Positions 28,654-37,355 of a stretch of DNA of 64,000 bases are shown in pieces (position 1 is the stretch's first letter; each line of letters opens with the position of its first letter). Made by a program: the position numbers and the translations under genes. Source of the stretch: DASUAO01 sp035763745 (GTDB taxonomy: Bacteria > Actinomycetota > Acidimicrobiia > IMCC26256 > PALSA-555); NCBI GenBank assembly GCA_035763745.1, contig DASUAO010000043.1:62001-126000 (forward strand), written 5' to 3'. Under the pieces are notes generated by a model. It did not search any database, was not told the origin of the DNA, and worked only from the letters and a program-made list of their open reading frames with translations.

Positions 28654-29538
28654 TTGCTGACGCGGATCGGCTACTTCGCGCGCGAGACGCTCGTCTCCCT
28701 CCGTCGGAACCTGCTCATGACGATCGCGGGCGTGCTCACGGTCGCCGTCTCGCTGGCGCTCTTCGGCGGCATCCTGATGCTGTCCCGCTGGGTCGGTCAC
28801 GGGACCGAGCGCATCAAGGGCGGCGTGCGCCTCGAGGTCTTCATGACCGTCGACGCCACCGACACCCAGATCCTCGACGTGCGGGCCGCTCTCGACGACG
28901 ACCCCGACGTCAAGTCGTTCCGCTACTTCGACAAGGAAGCCGCGCTCGAGGAGTTCAAGCGGATCTTCCGCAAGGACCCCGACCTGGTGAAGAACATCAC
29001 CGCCGACGCGCTCCCGACGTCGTTCCGGGTCGTCCCGACCCGGGCCGAGCAGACGACCGCGATCCAGGGCCGTTTCGAGGCCCAACCGGGGGTGGACGAC
29101 GTCGCCACGCCCGAGGAGGCCCTCCGGGGCCTGCTCGACGCCACCAACACGGCCCGGATCATCTTCATCGGGCTGTCGCTGATCCTCCTCGTGTCGTCAC
29201 TGTTCCTGATCGTGAACACCATCCGGCTCGCCACGTTCGCACGAAGACGCGAGATCGAGGTGATGAAGCTCGTCGGCGCGTCGAACTGGTTCGTCCGGCT
29301 CCCCTTCATGGCCGAGGGGCTGGTCCAGGGCCTCATCGGCGCCGGGCTGGCGGTCGGGGTCGTGGTCGCGCTGAAGTTCGGGTTCGACAACTGGTTCAAC
29401 AGCCCGACGGGCTTCTTCCGCGAATTCTTCGTGACCACGAGCGACGCCACGTCCGTGTCGCTCCTCGTGCTGCTCCTGGGCGTCCTCATCGGGCTGTTCG
29501 GCTCGACGATCGGGCTCCGCCGCTTCCTCAAGGTCTGA
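28654..29538 (+). CDS. ftsX: Cell division protein FtsX
   Basis: 294 residues with four TM helices: one near 22-45, then three after residue 170. A large extracytoplasmic domain (about 50-165) lies between them with VRLEVFMTVDATDTQILDVRAAL, as expected for FtsX. The REIEVMKLVGASNWFVRLPFMAEG segment contacts FtsE. It passes ATP-driven movement to a hydrolase activator; the M23/coiled-coil protein encoded next is the obvious partner. The start is TTG at 28654 with GGGGAG upstream; no better start exists nearby. Confidence 0.95.
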   Translation: MLTRIGYFARETLVSLRRNLLMTIAGVLTVAVSLALFGGILMLSRWVGHGTERIKGGVRLEVFMTVDATDTQILDVRAALDDDPDVKSFRYFDKEAALEEFKRIFRKDPDLVKNITADALPTSFRVVPTRAEQTTAIQGRFEAQPGVDDVATPEEALRGLLDATNTARIIFIGLSLILLVSSLFLIVNTIRLATFARRREIEVMKLVGASNWFVRLPFMAEGLVQGLIGAGLAVGVVVALKFGFDNWFNSPTGFFREFFVTTSDATSVSLLVLLLGVLIGLFGSTIGLRRFLKV

Positions 29539-29721
29539 CGCTCCGGCGGTCCGCCCCACCCGGCGGCGTCCCGTCCGGCGGCATGGTGGCGGGCTCGCTC
29601 GCCGTGGAACCGCCGGAAACGGACAATTCGTTGTCGGAACCTCGACTGCAATCAGCGGGGTCGGCGCACGTTGCTCCCAGCACACGCCCTCCGGCCCGTG
29701 CGTGCGTCAGCGTTGCCGGTG

Positions 29722-29750
29722 TTGCTGGTGTGAACCCTGTTGTCTACCCT
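29722..29750 (+). promoter_or_regulatory. Promoter for the M23 peptidase gene
   Basis: TTGCTG (29722-29727) and TACCCT (29745-29750) are spaced by 17 bases. Transcription should begin about 4 bases before the ATG at 29761, so the message is almost leaderless. The preceding 29539-29721 stretch holds no gene, only a small gacaa-ttcg-ttgtc hairpin at 29622-29635. Confidence 0.6.
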
Positions 29751-29760
29751 GGACGACCCC

Positions 29761-30963
29761 ATGCGCTCCGGCTCGCGGCCCCTGGCTGCCCTCGTCGCTC
29801 CACTGGTCGTCGCGCTCGTCGTCGCGTCGGCGGGGGCGCTGTCGCTCGGGTCGACGGCCTCGGGTGCGCCCGGCGACGACCGCCGGTCCGAGCTGGCCGA
29901 CCAGATCGGCGAGGCATCCCGCGCCGAGGCCGCGGCGCTCGCCGAGCTCCAGGGCATCCGGGACCGCAAGGCAGTCATCGACGCCCGGGTCGCGGAGATC
30001 GACGCGCAGCTCTCGACGGCCGAGGCCACCCTCGCGCCCTTGGCGGCCGAGGCGACCCGGCTCGGCGGCCTGTACGAGACCCTGCTCGCCGAGGTCAACC
30101 GAATCCAGACCGAGCTCGACGCCGCGACCCTCGAGTTCAACGACGAGGCCGCCGGTCTCTACCGCTCGGCTCGTCGCGGCTCGAACTACGACGTCGTCCT
30201 CGCGGCGCGGCCGGGCAACGTCGTCAAGCAGACCAAGTACCTCGACGAGGTCACGAACCAGCAGCGTCGGGTGGTCCGCCGCATCTCCCGGCTCCGCTCC
30301 GACCTGGAGGTCCAACGGCGCACCCTCGAGGCCCAGAAGACCAAGGCCGACGCCGCCGAGGCCGCTGCGCAGGCCGCCCGAGACGAGGTCGCCGGCCTCC
30401 GAGCCGAGGTCGAGCCGGCCCGCGCCGAGGCGGCGCAGCAGGAGAGCGAGGAGCAGGCGCTCGTCACGCAGATCCGGGCCCAGAAGGGCCAGTTCGAGGC
30501 CGAGCTCGCCGCCCTCCAGGTCACGTCCGACAGCATCAGTGCCCGCCTGCGCGCGCTCGGCAGCACGCCCGGAAGCGTCGGGCCGTGCGGAGCCCGCCCG
30601 GTCCCCGGCGGGATCTCCAGCCCGTTCGGAAACCGCTTCCACCCGATCCTCCGCTACAACCGCATGCACACCGGCGCCGACATGTCGGCGTCGTCGGGCA
30701 CGCCGATCGCGTCGTGTCGCGCCGGGACCGTCGTGATCGCCGGCTCGCAGGGCGGGTACGGCAACACCGTGGTGATCGACCACGGCGGCGGGATGGCCAC
30801 GCTGTACGCCCACCAGTCGCGGATCGGCGTCAGCGCCGGCCAGCAGGTGTCGGCCGGTGAGGTCGTCGGCTATATCGGCTCCACGGGCATGTCGACCGGG
30901 CCCCACCTGCACTTCGAGGTGCGGCTCAGCGGGAACCCGGTCGACCCCGCGTCGTACCTCTAG
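29761..30963 (+). CDS. EnvC-like murein hydrolase or hydrolase activator, coiled coil plus M23 peptidase
   Basis: 400 residues. A signal peptide (about 1-36) is followed by a long coiled coil (about 40-265, Ala/Glu/Arg-rich with heptads) and a LytM/M23 domain. The zinc ligands are present: HTGAD, and HLHFEV near the end. This suggests an active endopeptidase rather than a degenerate activator. The coiled coil plus M23 layout next to ftsEX is that of proteins gated by FtsEX during cell separation. ATG 29761 is chosen over TTG 29740 because the TACCCT promoter element lies between them. Confidence 0.9.
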   Translation: MRSGSRPLAALVAPLVVALVVASAGALSLGSTASGAPGDDRRSELADQIGEASRAEAAALAELQGIRDRKAVIDARVAEIDAQLSTAEATLAPLAAEATRLGGLYETLLAEVNRIQTELDAATLEFNDEAAGLYRSARRGSNYDVVLAARPGNVVKQTKYLDEVTNQQRRVVRRISRLRSDLEVQRRTLEAQKTKADAAEAAAQAARDEVAGLRAEVEPARAEAAQQESEEQALVTQIRAQKGQFEAELAALQVTSDSISARLRALGSTPGSVGPCGARPVPGGISSPFGNRFHPILRYNRMHTGADMSASSGTPIASCRAGTVVIAGSQGGYGNTVVIDHGGGMATLYAHQSRIGVSAGQQVSAGEVVGYIGSTGMSTGPHLHFEVRLSGNPVDPASYL

Positions 30964-30981
30964 GGCTTCGCATCTCTCGCG

Positions 30982-31593
30982 CTACTTGTTCGGCTGCGGC
31001 GTCACCCCGAGGTATGGCGTGAGCTCCTTCCACCCCTCCGGGAACCGCTCCTTGGCCTCGTCGTCGGTGACCGCAGGGACGATGATGACGTCCTCGCCGT
31101 CGGTCCAGTCGACGGGCGTCGCGACCTTGTAGTCGGCGGTGAGCTGGAGCGAGTCGATGACGCGGAGGATCTCGTCGAAGTTCCGGCCTGTGCTCGCGGG
31201 GTAGGTGATGATCAGCTTCACCTTGCGGTCGGGGTCGATGATGAACACCGAGCGGACGGTGAGGGTGTCGTTCGCATTCGGGTGGATCATGTCGTAGAGG
31301 TCCGACACCGTGCGGTCGGAGTCGGCGATGAGTGGGAAGTCGAGCGTGTGGTCCTGGGTCTCCTCGATGTCGCCGGCCCAGCCCGCGTGGTCCTCGAGCG
31401 GGTCGACCGACAGGCCGACCACCTTCGTGTTGCGCTTGTCGAACTCGGGCTTCAGCGCCGCGACCCGGCCGAGCTCGGTCGTGCAGACCGGCGTGTAGTC
31501 CTTCGGGTGCGAGAACAGCACGCCGCATCCGTCGCCGAGGTAGTCGTAGAGGTCGAGCTGGCCTTCGGTGGTCTGGGCGGTGAAGTTCGGGGC
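30982..31593 (-). pseudogene. 1-Cys peroxiredoxin (Prx6-like), 5'-truncated
   Basis: Homology runs from APNFTAQTTEGQ (31593) through GVLFSHPKDYTPVCTTE, with the peroxidatic cysteine intact, to a normal C-terminus. Upstream of APNF the family-conserved first residues (about ten) are missing. The frame runs on through unrelated sequence to an in-frame TAG with no ATG, GTG or TTG. The first usable start is the GTG at 31521, which would cut off the first beta strands. The gene is therefore probably dead, or expressed as a shortened protein of 179 residues. The break coincides with the broken 5' end of the MFS remnant on the other strand. Confidence 0.75.
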
Positions 31594-32373
31594 GCAGGTG
31601 GTCCAGGCGAGCGCATCGGGCGTGTTGGTGCTCGGCGCGTTGCTCGACCGTCCGCCGCTCGTGCTCGTCTACGCGGGGGCGGCGCTCGTCGCCGGTGAGA
31701 GCGGTTTCTCGTTGTCGATCCGATCCGCGATGACCCCCAAGCTGGCGGGCCCGGGCCTGCTCCCGTCGGCGCTCGCGCTGAACCAGGTGCTCTTCCACAC
31801 GACCCTGATCGTCGGTCCTGCGATCGGGGGTGTCGTCATCGACCAGGTCGGCCTCGAGTTGGCCTACGCGGATCGACCTCGTGTCGTTCGTGGCGACGAT
31901 CGCCGCCTGTCTGATGATGCGTCCGCAGTTCCCGGAGCGGTCAGACGTCGGCGACGACGGGCCGAGCGGTGCGCTGATCGGTGCCCTCGGGTCCGGCTGG
32001 GTGCACGGCGTCCGCCATCAGGGTCAGGCGGTGCTGTGGGCGGTGGCAGCGTGGGGCGCGGTCATCGTCGGCTTCGGCCTGGCCGGAGGGACACTCTGGA
32101 TCGCGGTGACGTGCCTGGCGGTCGCCGGTGCCGCGGACGTCGTGTCGGCGGTGTTCCGGGGGACGATCCTCCAGACCAACCCGCCCGACTCGCTCCGGGG
32201 GAGGATGTCGGCGATGACATCCTCGTCGTCACCGGCGGTCCGCGCCTCGGAGACGTCGAGGCCGGTGTCGTGGCCGCGATCACGACGCCTGCCACCTCGG
32301 TCGTGCTGGGCGGCGCGATGTGCCTCGCGGGGTCGTCGTTCTCGCGCTTGCCGTGCCGGACTTCGTGCGCTAG
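31594..32373 (+). pseudogene. MFS transporter remnant, 5'-truncated with three frameshifts
   Basis: About 258 codons of an MFS exporter of the EntS-like type. Frame 2 gives GVLVLGALLDRPPLVLVYAG and ALNQVLFHTTLIVGPAIGGVV. An extra base near 31870 shifts to frame 3 (IDLVSFVATIAACLMMRPQ, GRMSAM). A lost base near 32218 returns to frame 2 (ILVVTGGPRLGDVEAGVVAA). A lost G near 32330 would restore VVVLALAVPDFVR and the stop at 32371-32373. The first third of the family's roughly 410 residues is missing. Three indels with otherwise good similarity indicate recent decay. Confidence 0.8.
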
Positions 32374-32440
32374 CGCGCGTCGGGCTGAGACGCGCGTCGC
32401 GGTTTGACTCGCACCCCGACCCGCGGCGAACGTGAGCGAG

Positions 32441-32866
32441 ATGGCGGGGTACTCGGGCACACCGTTGGCGAAGAAGCTCGGAATCGCCGAAGGGTCGCGC
32501 GTCGCGATGGTGTCCCCGCCCAACGGGTTCATCGACGGTCTCGTCCTACCGCCGCGCGTCGAGCTGCGCCGTCAAGCGCGGGGCTATCTCGACGTCGTCG
32601 TCTTCTTCGTCACGCGTCGAGCGGAGCTGGCCCGGCGCTTCCCCGCGATGAAGCGCGGGCTGGAGGCCGATGGCGGGCTGTGGATCGCGTGGCCCAAGCG
32701 CACATCAGGAGTCGCGACCGACCTCACCGAGCAGCAGGTGCGCGACATCGGACTCGAGAACCGCTTGGTCGACAACAAGGTCGCGGCAATCGACTCGATC
32801 TGGTCCGGCCTTCGGTTCGTGTACCGGGTCGGAGATCGCGACGGCCTTCGCCGGCCCTCGCGCTGA
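32441..32866 (+). CDS. DUF3052-family protein
   Basis: 141 residues. MAGYSGTPLAKKLGI and the motif GLWIAWPKRTSGVATDLTEQQVRDIGLENRLVDNKVAAID are typical of DUF3052, a small cytoplasmic family of unknown function common in actinomycetes. ATG 32441 is preferred over GTG 32432: the promoter TTGACT (32404-32409) and GAACGT (32428-32433) with an 18-base spacer overlaps the GTG and lies 7 bases before the ATG. It is the first intact gene after the MFS remnant. Confidence 0.85.
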   Translation: MAGYSGTPLAKKLGIAEGSRVAMVSPPNGFIDGLVLPPRVELRRQARGYLDVVVFFVTRRAELARRFPAMKRGLEADGGLWIAWPKRTSGVATDLTEQQVRDIGLENRLVDNKVAAIDSIWSGLRFVYRVGDRDGLRRPSR

Positions 32867-32891
32867 CGGCTGGCGCCGACGGACCCGCGCC

Positions 32892-33647
32892 GTGTGCGGC
32901 CGCTTCATCTCGCGTTCCACCCCGGACGAGCTCGCCGAGCGGTTCCACGTCGACGAGGTGGCGATCCCTGATGAAGCCGAGCCGGACTACAACGTGGCGC
33001 CGCGCGCCAAGATCATGGTCGTACGCGAACGCCGGCACGAGGACAGCCGGCAGCGGGTGCTCTCGCGCATCCGTTGGGGGCTCGTCCCTTCGTGGGCCAA
33101 GGAGATCGCCATCGGCGACCGGATGATCAATGCCCGGGCCGAGACGCTGGCGGAGAAGCCGGCGTACCGCCGGGCGTTCGCCAAGCGGCGGTGCCTGATC
33201 GCAGCCGACGGCTTCTACGAGTGGAAGGTGGTCGGCGAGCCCACCACGCCGAAGGGTCGACCCAAGAAGCAGCCCTACTTCATCCATCGCCCTGACGACG
33301 CGCCGATGGCCTTTGCCGGGCTCTGGGAGGTGTGGAAGGTCCCCGCCGATCAGGTGGGGACCGTGCCCGACGACGGCGACGGATGGCTGCGCACATGCGT
33401 CATCGTCACGACGCGCGCGAACGACCTCCTCGCGCCGGTCCACGACCGAATGCCCGTCGTGCTGCCCGAGTCGGCCTGGAGTCGGTGGCTCGACCGCGAC
33501 CTCGCCGACCCGGCGGCGCTCGGCGGCCTGCTCGTGCCCGCGCCCGACGAGGACTTCGCGCTGCATCCGGTCTCCACCCGTGTGAACCGTGCCGTGAACA
33601 ACGACGAGTCACTCATCTCGCCCGTCCCCGCGGCGACGTCGGAATAG
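32892..33647 (+). CDS. SRAP-family abasic-site DNA crosslinking protein (YedK/HMCES type)
   Basis: 251 residues. The catalytic cysteine is residue 2 (GTG-TGC, MCGRF), so the GTG at 32892 is certain. Other conserved residues are Asn34 (YNVAP), Asn80 (NARAET), Glu110 (FYEW) and His184 (HDRMP). Members form a thiazolidine link to abasic sites in single-stranded DNA and protect them from error-prone processing. No SOS box was recognised upstream; the gene follows the DUF3052 gene by 25 bases and may share its transcript. Confidence 0.94.
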   Translation: MCGRFISRSTPDELAERFHVDEVAIPDEAEPDYNVAPRAKIMVVRERRHEDSRQRVLSRIRWGLVPSWAKEIAIGDRMINARAETLAEKPAYRRAFAKRRCLIAADGFYEWKVVGEPTTPKGRPKKQPYFIHRPDDAPMAFAGLWEVWKVPADQVGTVPDDGDGWLRTCVIVTTRANDLLAPVHDRMPVVLPESAWSRWLDRDLADPAALGGLLVPAPDEDFALHPVSTRVNRAVNNDESLISPVPAATSE

Positions 33648-33657
33648 GCTCGCCTTC

Positions 33658-34389
33658 GTGCCGGACGCCTCCGACTACCTGCGCGCGATCACCGACGAGT
33701 CCGCCGCGCTGCTCGCCGCCGCGCAGCGCGCCGGCCTCGATGCTCCGGTCCCGTCGTGTCCCGGGTGGGACGTCGCCGAGCTGCTCGGCCACATCGGCGG
33801 GGTCCAGCGCTGGGCCGCCGAGATGTCGCAGCTCCAGCCCGATGCCGAACGTCTTCCACGAGATCGGAATGCCATCCCCGCACGTGACGCGCGCCCGGGG
33901 TGGTTCCGTGCCGTGACAGACGAGCTCGTGCGGGCGCTCGATCGACCGGTGGACACCCCGGCGTGGACGTGGATCCCCCCAGCGACTGTGGGGTTCTGGC
34001 AGCGCCGTCAGGCGCACGAGGCGGCGATGCACCGCGTCGACGCCGAGCTGGCCGCCGGTCTCGACGCGCCCCGGATCGACGCCGAGCTCGCGGCCGACGG
34101 GATCGACGAGTTCCTGGCGGTGGTCAAGGCGTTCAGCAATCCCCGGCTCGCGGGCCAGGGCGAGACGCTGCACTTCCACTGCACCGACGTCGACGGCGAG
34201 TGGCTGGCGCGGATGGACGCGGACGGGGTCACGATCACGCGCGAGCACGCGAAGGGCGACGTGGCCGCGAAGGGCTCCGCGTCGGACCTCCTCTGCTGGA
34301 TGCAGGGCCGGGGTCCGGTGGAGGTGCTCGAGGTGTTCGGCGACGCGCCCCTGCTCGACCGTTGGCGGTCCGAGACCGCCTGGGGGTGA
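33658..34389 (+). CDS. Maleylpyruvate isomerase/mycothiol-dependent enzyme family protein (DinB-like)
   Basis: 243 residues. The N-terminal helical bundle shows PSCPGWDVAELLGHIGGVQRW and WQRRQAHEAAMHRVDAE, carrying the three metal-binding histidines of the MDMPI/DinB-like fold. The C-terminal domain (LHFHCTDVDGEWL, ASDLLCWMQGR) is the SCP2-like half. Family members use mycothiol as cofactor; the actual substrate is unknown. A TAGGCT hexamer (33645-33650), overlapping the previous stop, lies 7 bases before the GTG and suggests a separate leaderless transcript. Confidence 0.85.
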   Translation: MPDASDYLRAITDESAALLAAAQRAGLDAPVPSCPGWDVAELLGHIGGVQRWAAEMSQLQPDAERLPRDRNAIPARDARPGWFRAVTDELVRALDRPVDTPAWTWIPPATVGFWQRRQAHEAAMHRVDAELAAGLDAPRIDAELAADGIDEFLAVVKAFSNPRLAGQGETLHFHCTDVDGEWLARMDADGVTITREHAKGDVAAKGSASDLLCWMQGRGPVEVLEVFGDAPLLDRWRSETAWG

Positions 34390-34410
34390 GCCGTCCGTGG
34401 GCGATCGGCC

Positions 34411-35376
34411 TCAGCCGGCGTTCGGTGCGATGGCGCGCACGACGGCCCGGACGTCGTCTCCCACGCCGAGGATCGCGGGTGCGGGGGTGGTGACGCCGTT
34501 CTCGGCGTAGGCGGCGAGGCGCGCACGGATGTCGTCGATCGAGCCGTGGACGATGAGGTCGTCGACGAGCGTCTGCGGGATCGCAGCGGTTGCGGCCTTG
34601 CGATCGCCGGCCTTCCACGCATCCCACATCGGCTGCAGGATCTCGCCGCGTCCGAGCCACTCGTGGAACTTCGCGTAGACGGGCACGTTCAGGTACGCGG
34701 CGATGGCGCGTCGACCGACGAAGTCGACCGTGTCCCGGTCGGTGCTCGCGAGCACGAAGATTCGAGCGACGATCTCCTTGTCCTCCCCGACGTGGGGGAC
34801 GACCGTTCGCACGTCGTCCGGTGAGAGCCAGTTGATGATGGCGCCGTCCCCCTCGGTGCCCGCGATGCCGAGCATCTTCGGTCGGAGCGCTGCGACGAGG
34901 ATCGGTGGCATCTCGGGCACGGCCGCGCCGAGCCGGAACCCCTTGACCGAGAAGGTCTCGTAGTCCTCCGTGACCTTCTCGCCGGCGAGCGCGGCGCGGA
35001 GGAACCGGATGGTGTCGCGGACTCGCTGCACCGGCTTCTCGAAGGGGATGCCGTTCCAGTTCTCGACGATGACGTCGGACGACGTGCCGATGCCGAGGGC
35101 GAATCTCCCCGGTGCGGCCTGACACATCCCGGCGACGGTCTGGGCGAGCGTCGCCGCACCACGGGTGTACACGGGCACGATCGCGGTGCCGAGGCGCAGC
35201 GACGGTGCCCACGCGGCAGCCAGTGCGAGCGGCGTGAAGGCGTCGCTGGCGCCGGCTTCGGCACTCCACACGTCGGTGTAGCCGAGTGTCTCGAGCTCGC
35301 TGTACCAGTCCCGGTGCTCGTGCAGCGGGACGCCTTCGAACGGAACGGTGATGCCGTGTCGCTGCGGGAAGCTCAT
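34411..35376 (-). CDS. LLM-class F420-dependent oxidoreductase
   Basis: 321 residues with a luciferase-like TIM barrel: GYTDVWSAEAGASDAFTPLALAA, RLGTAIVPVYTRGAATLAQTVA and PGRFALGIGTSSDVIVENWNG are typical of F420 (rather than FMN) members. Substrate unknown. It could use F420 made by the cofD-cofE operon. ATG 35376 is chosen over GTG 35385: on the minus strand TAGCGT (35384-35389) overlaps the GTG and lies 7 bases before the ATG. Confidence 0.87.
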   Translation of the reverse strand: MSFPQRHGITVPFEGVPLHEHRDWYSELETLGYTDVWSAEAGASDAFTPLALAAAWAPSLRLGTAIVPVYTRGAATLAQTVAGMCQAAPGRFALGIGTSSDVIVENWNGIPFEKPVQRVRDTIRFLRAALAGEKVTEDYETFSVKGFRLGAAVPEMPPILVAALRPKMLGIAGTEGDGAIINWLSPDDVRTVVPHVGEDKEIVARIFVLASTDRDTVDFVGRRAIAAYLNVPVYAKFHEWLGRGEILQPMWDAWKAGDRKAATAAIPQTLVDDLIVHGSIDDIRARLAAYAENGVTTPAPAILGVGDDVRAVVRAIAPNAG

Positions 35377-35399
35377 CGCCCTCACGCTACCGGCGCCGA

Positions 35400-36206
35400 C
35401 TACCGGGCGGGCTCGCGGGACTCCTTCGTCACCGTGGACTGGCTCGCGGTCGCGAGCAGCGTGCCGTCGTCACCCCACAGGTGCACGACGCCGTGACCGA
35501 AGCCGTCGGCGACCGCCTGGACCCGGATGTCGGCGAGCACCCACTCGGTGGGATGGATGCGCACCATGCGCAAGGTGTTGTCGAGGCTGTTGCTCGCCAC
35601 CCGCCGGCCGAGCGCCTGCCCGATCCCGAACGGCACGTAGTCGCCGAGGATCGCGAGCGCTGCCGCGGTCGCATCGAGCTCGGGCGGGAGTCGGACCCAG
35701 AGTGCGCTGCGCCCGTCGCCGGGCTTCCCGTCGAGGTCCTCGAGCGCGCGCGCGGCGGCGAGTCGGGTCTCGAGCCGCTCACCGATCGTCCCGACCATGT
35801 GGGGCGCGAGCGGTCGCGGTGGGCACTCGTCGGGAGGCGCGACGTCGGGGTGGACCGCCCACTCGCCCGACCAAGGGAGGCTGCGCTTCCCGAGTGCCGC
35901 GAGGACGGTGAAGATCTCCTGACCGTCCACTCGTGCCAGCACGCGTGCCTGGGAGGACACGTGGCCGCGCACGACCTCCTCGACGTCGAGCTCGACGATC
36001 GACGGTGGCCGTGCGACCTCGAGGTACTGCGCGGTGGCCCACACCAACGGTCGGCCCGTCACGCGCTCGAGCACCTCGATCGCCGCGCCGAGGCCCGCCC
36101 CGCCGAACAGCGCGCCGAAGCCGGAGCAGAGCGACCTGACCACGGGGAGCCGCCACCGCAACCGGTCGGCGGTGGGTTCGAGCCCGTAGAAGGTGAGCGC
36201 GTCCAT
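35400..36206 (-). CDS. Acyl-CoA thioesterase II-like double-hotdog protein
   Basis: 268 residues with two hotdog folds: the N-terminal one holds GGAGLGAAIEVLERVTGRPLVWATAQYLEVARPP, and the C-terminal one ASNSLDNTLRMVRIHPTEWVLADIRVQAVADGFGHG, ending HLWGDDGTLLATASQS. This is the TesB/thioesterase-like superfamily, which hydrolyses acyl-CoA esters. The active Asp/Gln/Thr triad cannot be assigned with confidence. A TAGATT hexamer on the minus strand (36213-36218) lies 6 bases before the ATG. The LLM oxidoreductase follows in the same direction. Confidence 0.83.
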   Translation of the reverse strand: MDALTFYGLEPTADRLRWRLPVVRSLCSGFGALFGGAGLGAAIEVLERVTGRPLVWATAQYLEVARPPSIVELDVEEVVRGHVSSQARVLARVDGQEIFTVLAALGKRSLPWSGEWAVHPDVAPPDECPPRPLAPHMVGTIGERLETRLAAARALEDLDGKPGDGRSALWVRLPPELDATAAALAILGDYVPFGIGQALGRRVASNSLDNTLRMVRIHPTEWVLADIRVQAVADGFGHGVVHLWGDDGTLLATASQSTVTKESREPAR

Positions 36207-36258
36207 CGGCTGAATCTAGGGGCACGCCGATCGACGCCGGACACCCGACCGGGCCGGC

Positions 36259-37263
36259 TCAGATGCTGTCGTTCGCCCGCACGGCCCACGCGCGTCCCCG
36301 TACGGGATCGCTGATCGCCACCTGCAGGTGCCATCCCGACGGCGACACGTCGGCGTGGGTCCAGGTCGCCCACTCGAGCGTCGCGACCCGCGTTCCGAGC
36401 ACGTCGGGGTCGGGTGGCCAGTCGTCGAGGAGGTCCGTGGCCGCGCCGGCCACCCACCAGGCCGAGAACCGACCGGCTGCCGCGCCCGGTCGCGACGCGT
36501 GGGCGCCTCCGTTGGCCGCGGCCCACGCGAGGCGCGCGATCGCGTCGGCCGGGTCCAGGGGCGCGAGCCGGATGGGGCCGGTGTCGATCGCCGCGATGGC
36601 GTCGACGCATGTGCCGGCGACGCCGAGGGCGGCAACGGTCCCGTTCGACTCGTCCGACCAGTGACCGACCGCGTCGCGGAGCGCCTCGACAACCTCGTCG
36701 GGTGGCTCGGCCACGGGCGCGTCGGGTCGCTCCGGAAGGAGGATCTCGTCGACGGCCGGGGCGTGGGGCGGCTCCGGTGCCGGGAAGTCGGCGGCGTCGG
36801 GCCGGTACTCCGCGAGCGCGTAGCGCGGCTCCCAGCCAACGAGTCGCAGGGGCAGCTCGAGCACGGGTGGGCCGTCGATGGTCGCGCCCGTCAGGTCCTC
36901 CCCGCGCAGCACGCGCTCGTGGGCCGTCACGACCGCGTGCGGGCCGGGAGGGATCGTCGGGGCGAGGTCGGCCCACGGGTGATGCTGCGCGGCGACCTCC
37001 GGGAGCGGCCCGGGGGCGAACCGTCCCGCGCCGTCGACGAGCACGGCGCCGGCGAGGGGGGCGGGTGCGTCGAGGGCCAGGAGGTACGCGGCGCGCGACG
37101 CGACGGGCCAGAGCTGGTGCCCGGACTCGGTGGCGGCGGCGCAGCGGGCGCGGAGCGTCTCGAGCGCGTCCCACTCCCGGGCGGCATGGGCGCCGTCGAC
37201 GATCCGGAGGAGCTCGTCGACATCGCCGCCGCGCACGGCATCGTCGAACCGGCTCCGCTCCAT
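36259..37263 (-). CDS. Hypothetical protein, 334 residues
   Basis: I do not recognise the family. The protein appears soluble: a helical N-terminal third (DAVRGGDVDELLRIVDGAHAAREWDALETLRARCAAATE, resembling repeat-type helical pairs), a Pro-rich middle, and a C-terminal domain ending WVAGAATDLLDDWP, WHLQVAISDPVRGRAWAVRAND. No signal peptide, membrane helix or metal motif was seen. ATG 37263 was chosen because extension upstream runs into the divergent peptidase promoter region. It is divergent from the secreted metallopeptidase gene with 92 bases between. Confidence 0.6.
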   Translation of the reverse strand: MERSRFDDAVRGGDVDELLRIVDGAHAAREWDALETLRARCAAATESGHQLWPVASRAAYLLALDAPAPLAGAVLVDGAGRFAPGPLPEVAAQHHPWADLAPTIPPGPHAVVTAHERVLRGEDLTGATIDGPPVLELPLRLVGWEPRYALAEYRPDAADFPAPEPPHAPAVDEILLPERPDAPVAEPPDEVVEALRDAVGHWSDESNGTVAALGVAGTCVDAIAAIDTGPIRLAPLDPADAIARLAWAAANGGAHASRPGAAAGRFSAWWVAGAATDLLDDWPPDPDVLGTRVATLEWATWTHADVSPSGWHLQVAISDPVRGRAWAVRANDSI

Positions 37264-37355
37264 GGAGCATTCTGGCCTTCGCTGCGCCTCGGGGGGTCGG
37301 AGGTGGGGCAGAATGTGGCCGAACGCTCCCGACCCACGGCCCGAGGAGGCTCCCC

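Noticed and set aside
29622..29635. gacaa-ttcg-ttgtc hairpin upstream of the M23 gene
   Set aside because: A 5-bp stem is expected by chance in this length, and no T-run or conserved partner is seen.
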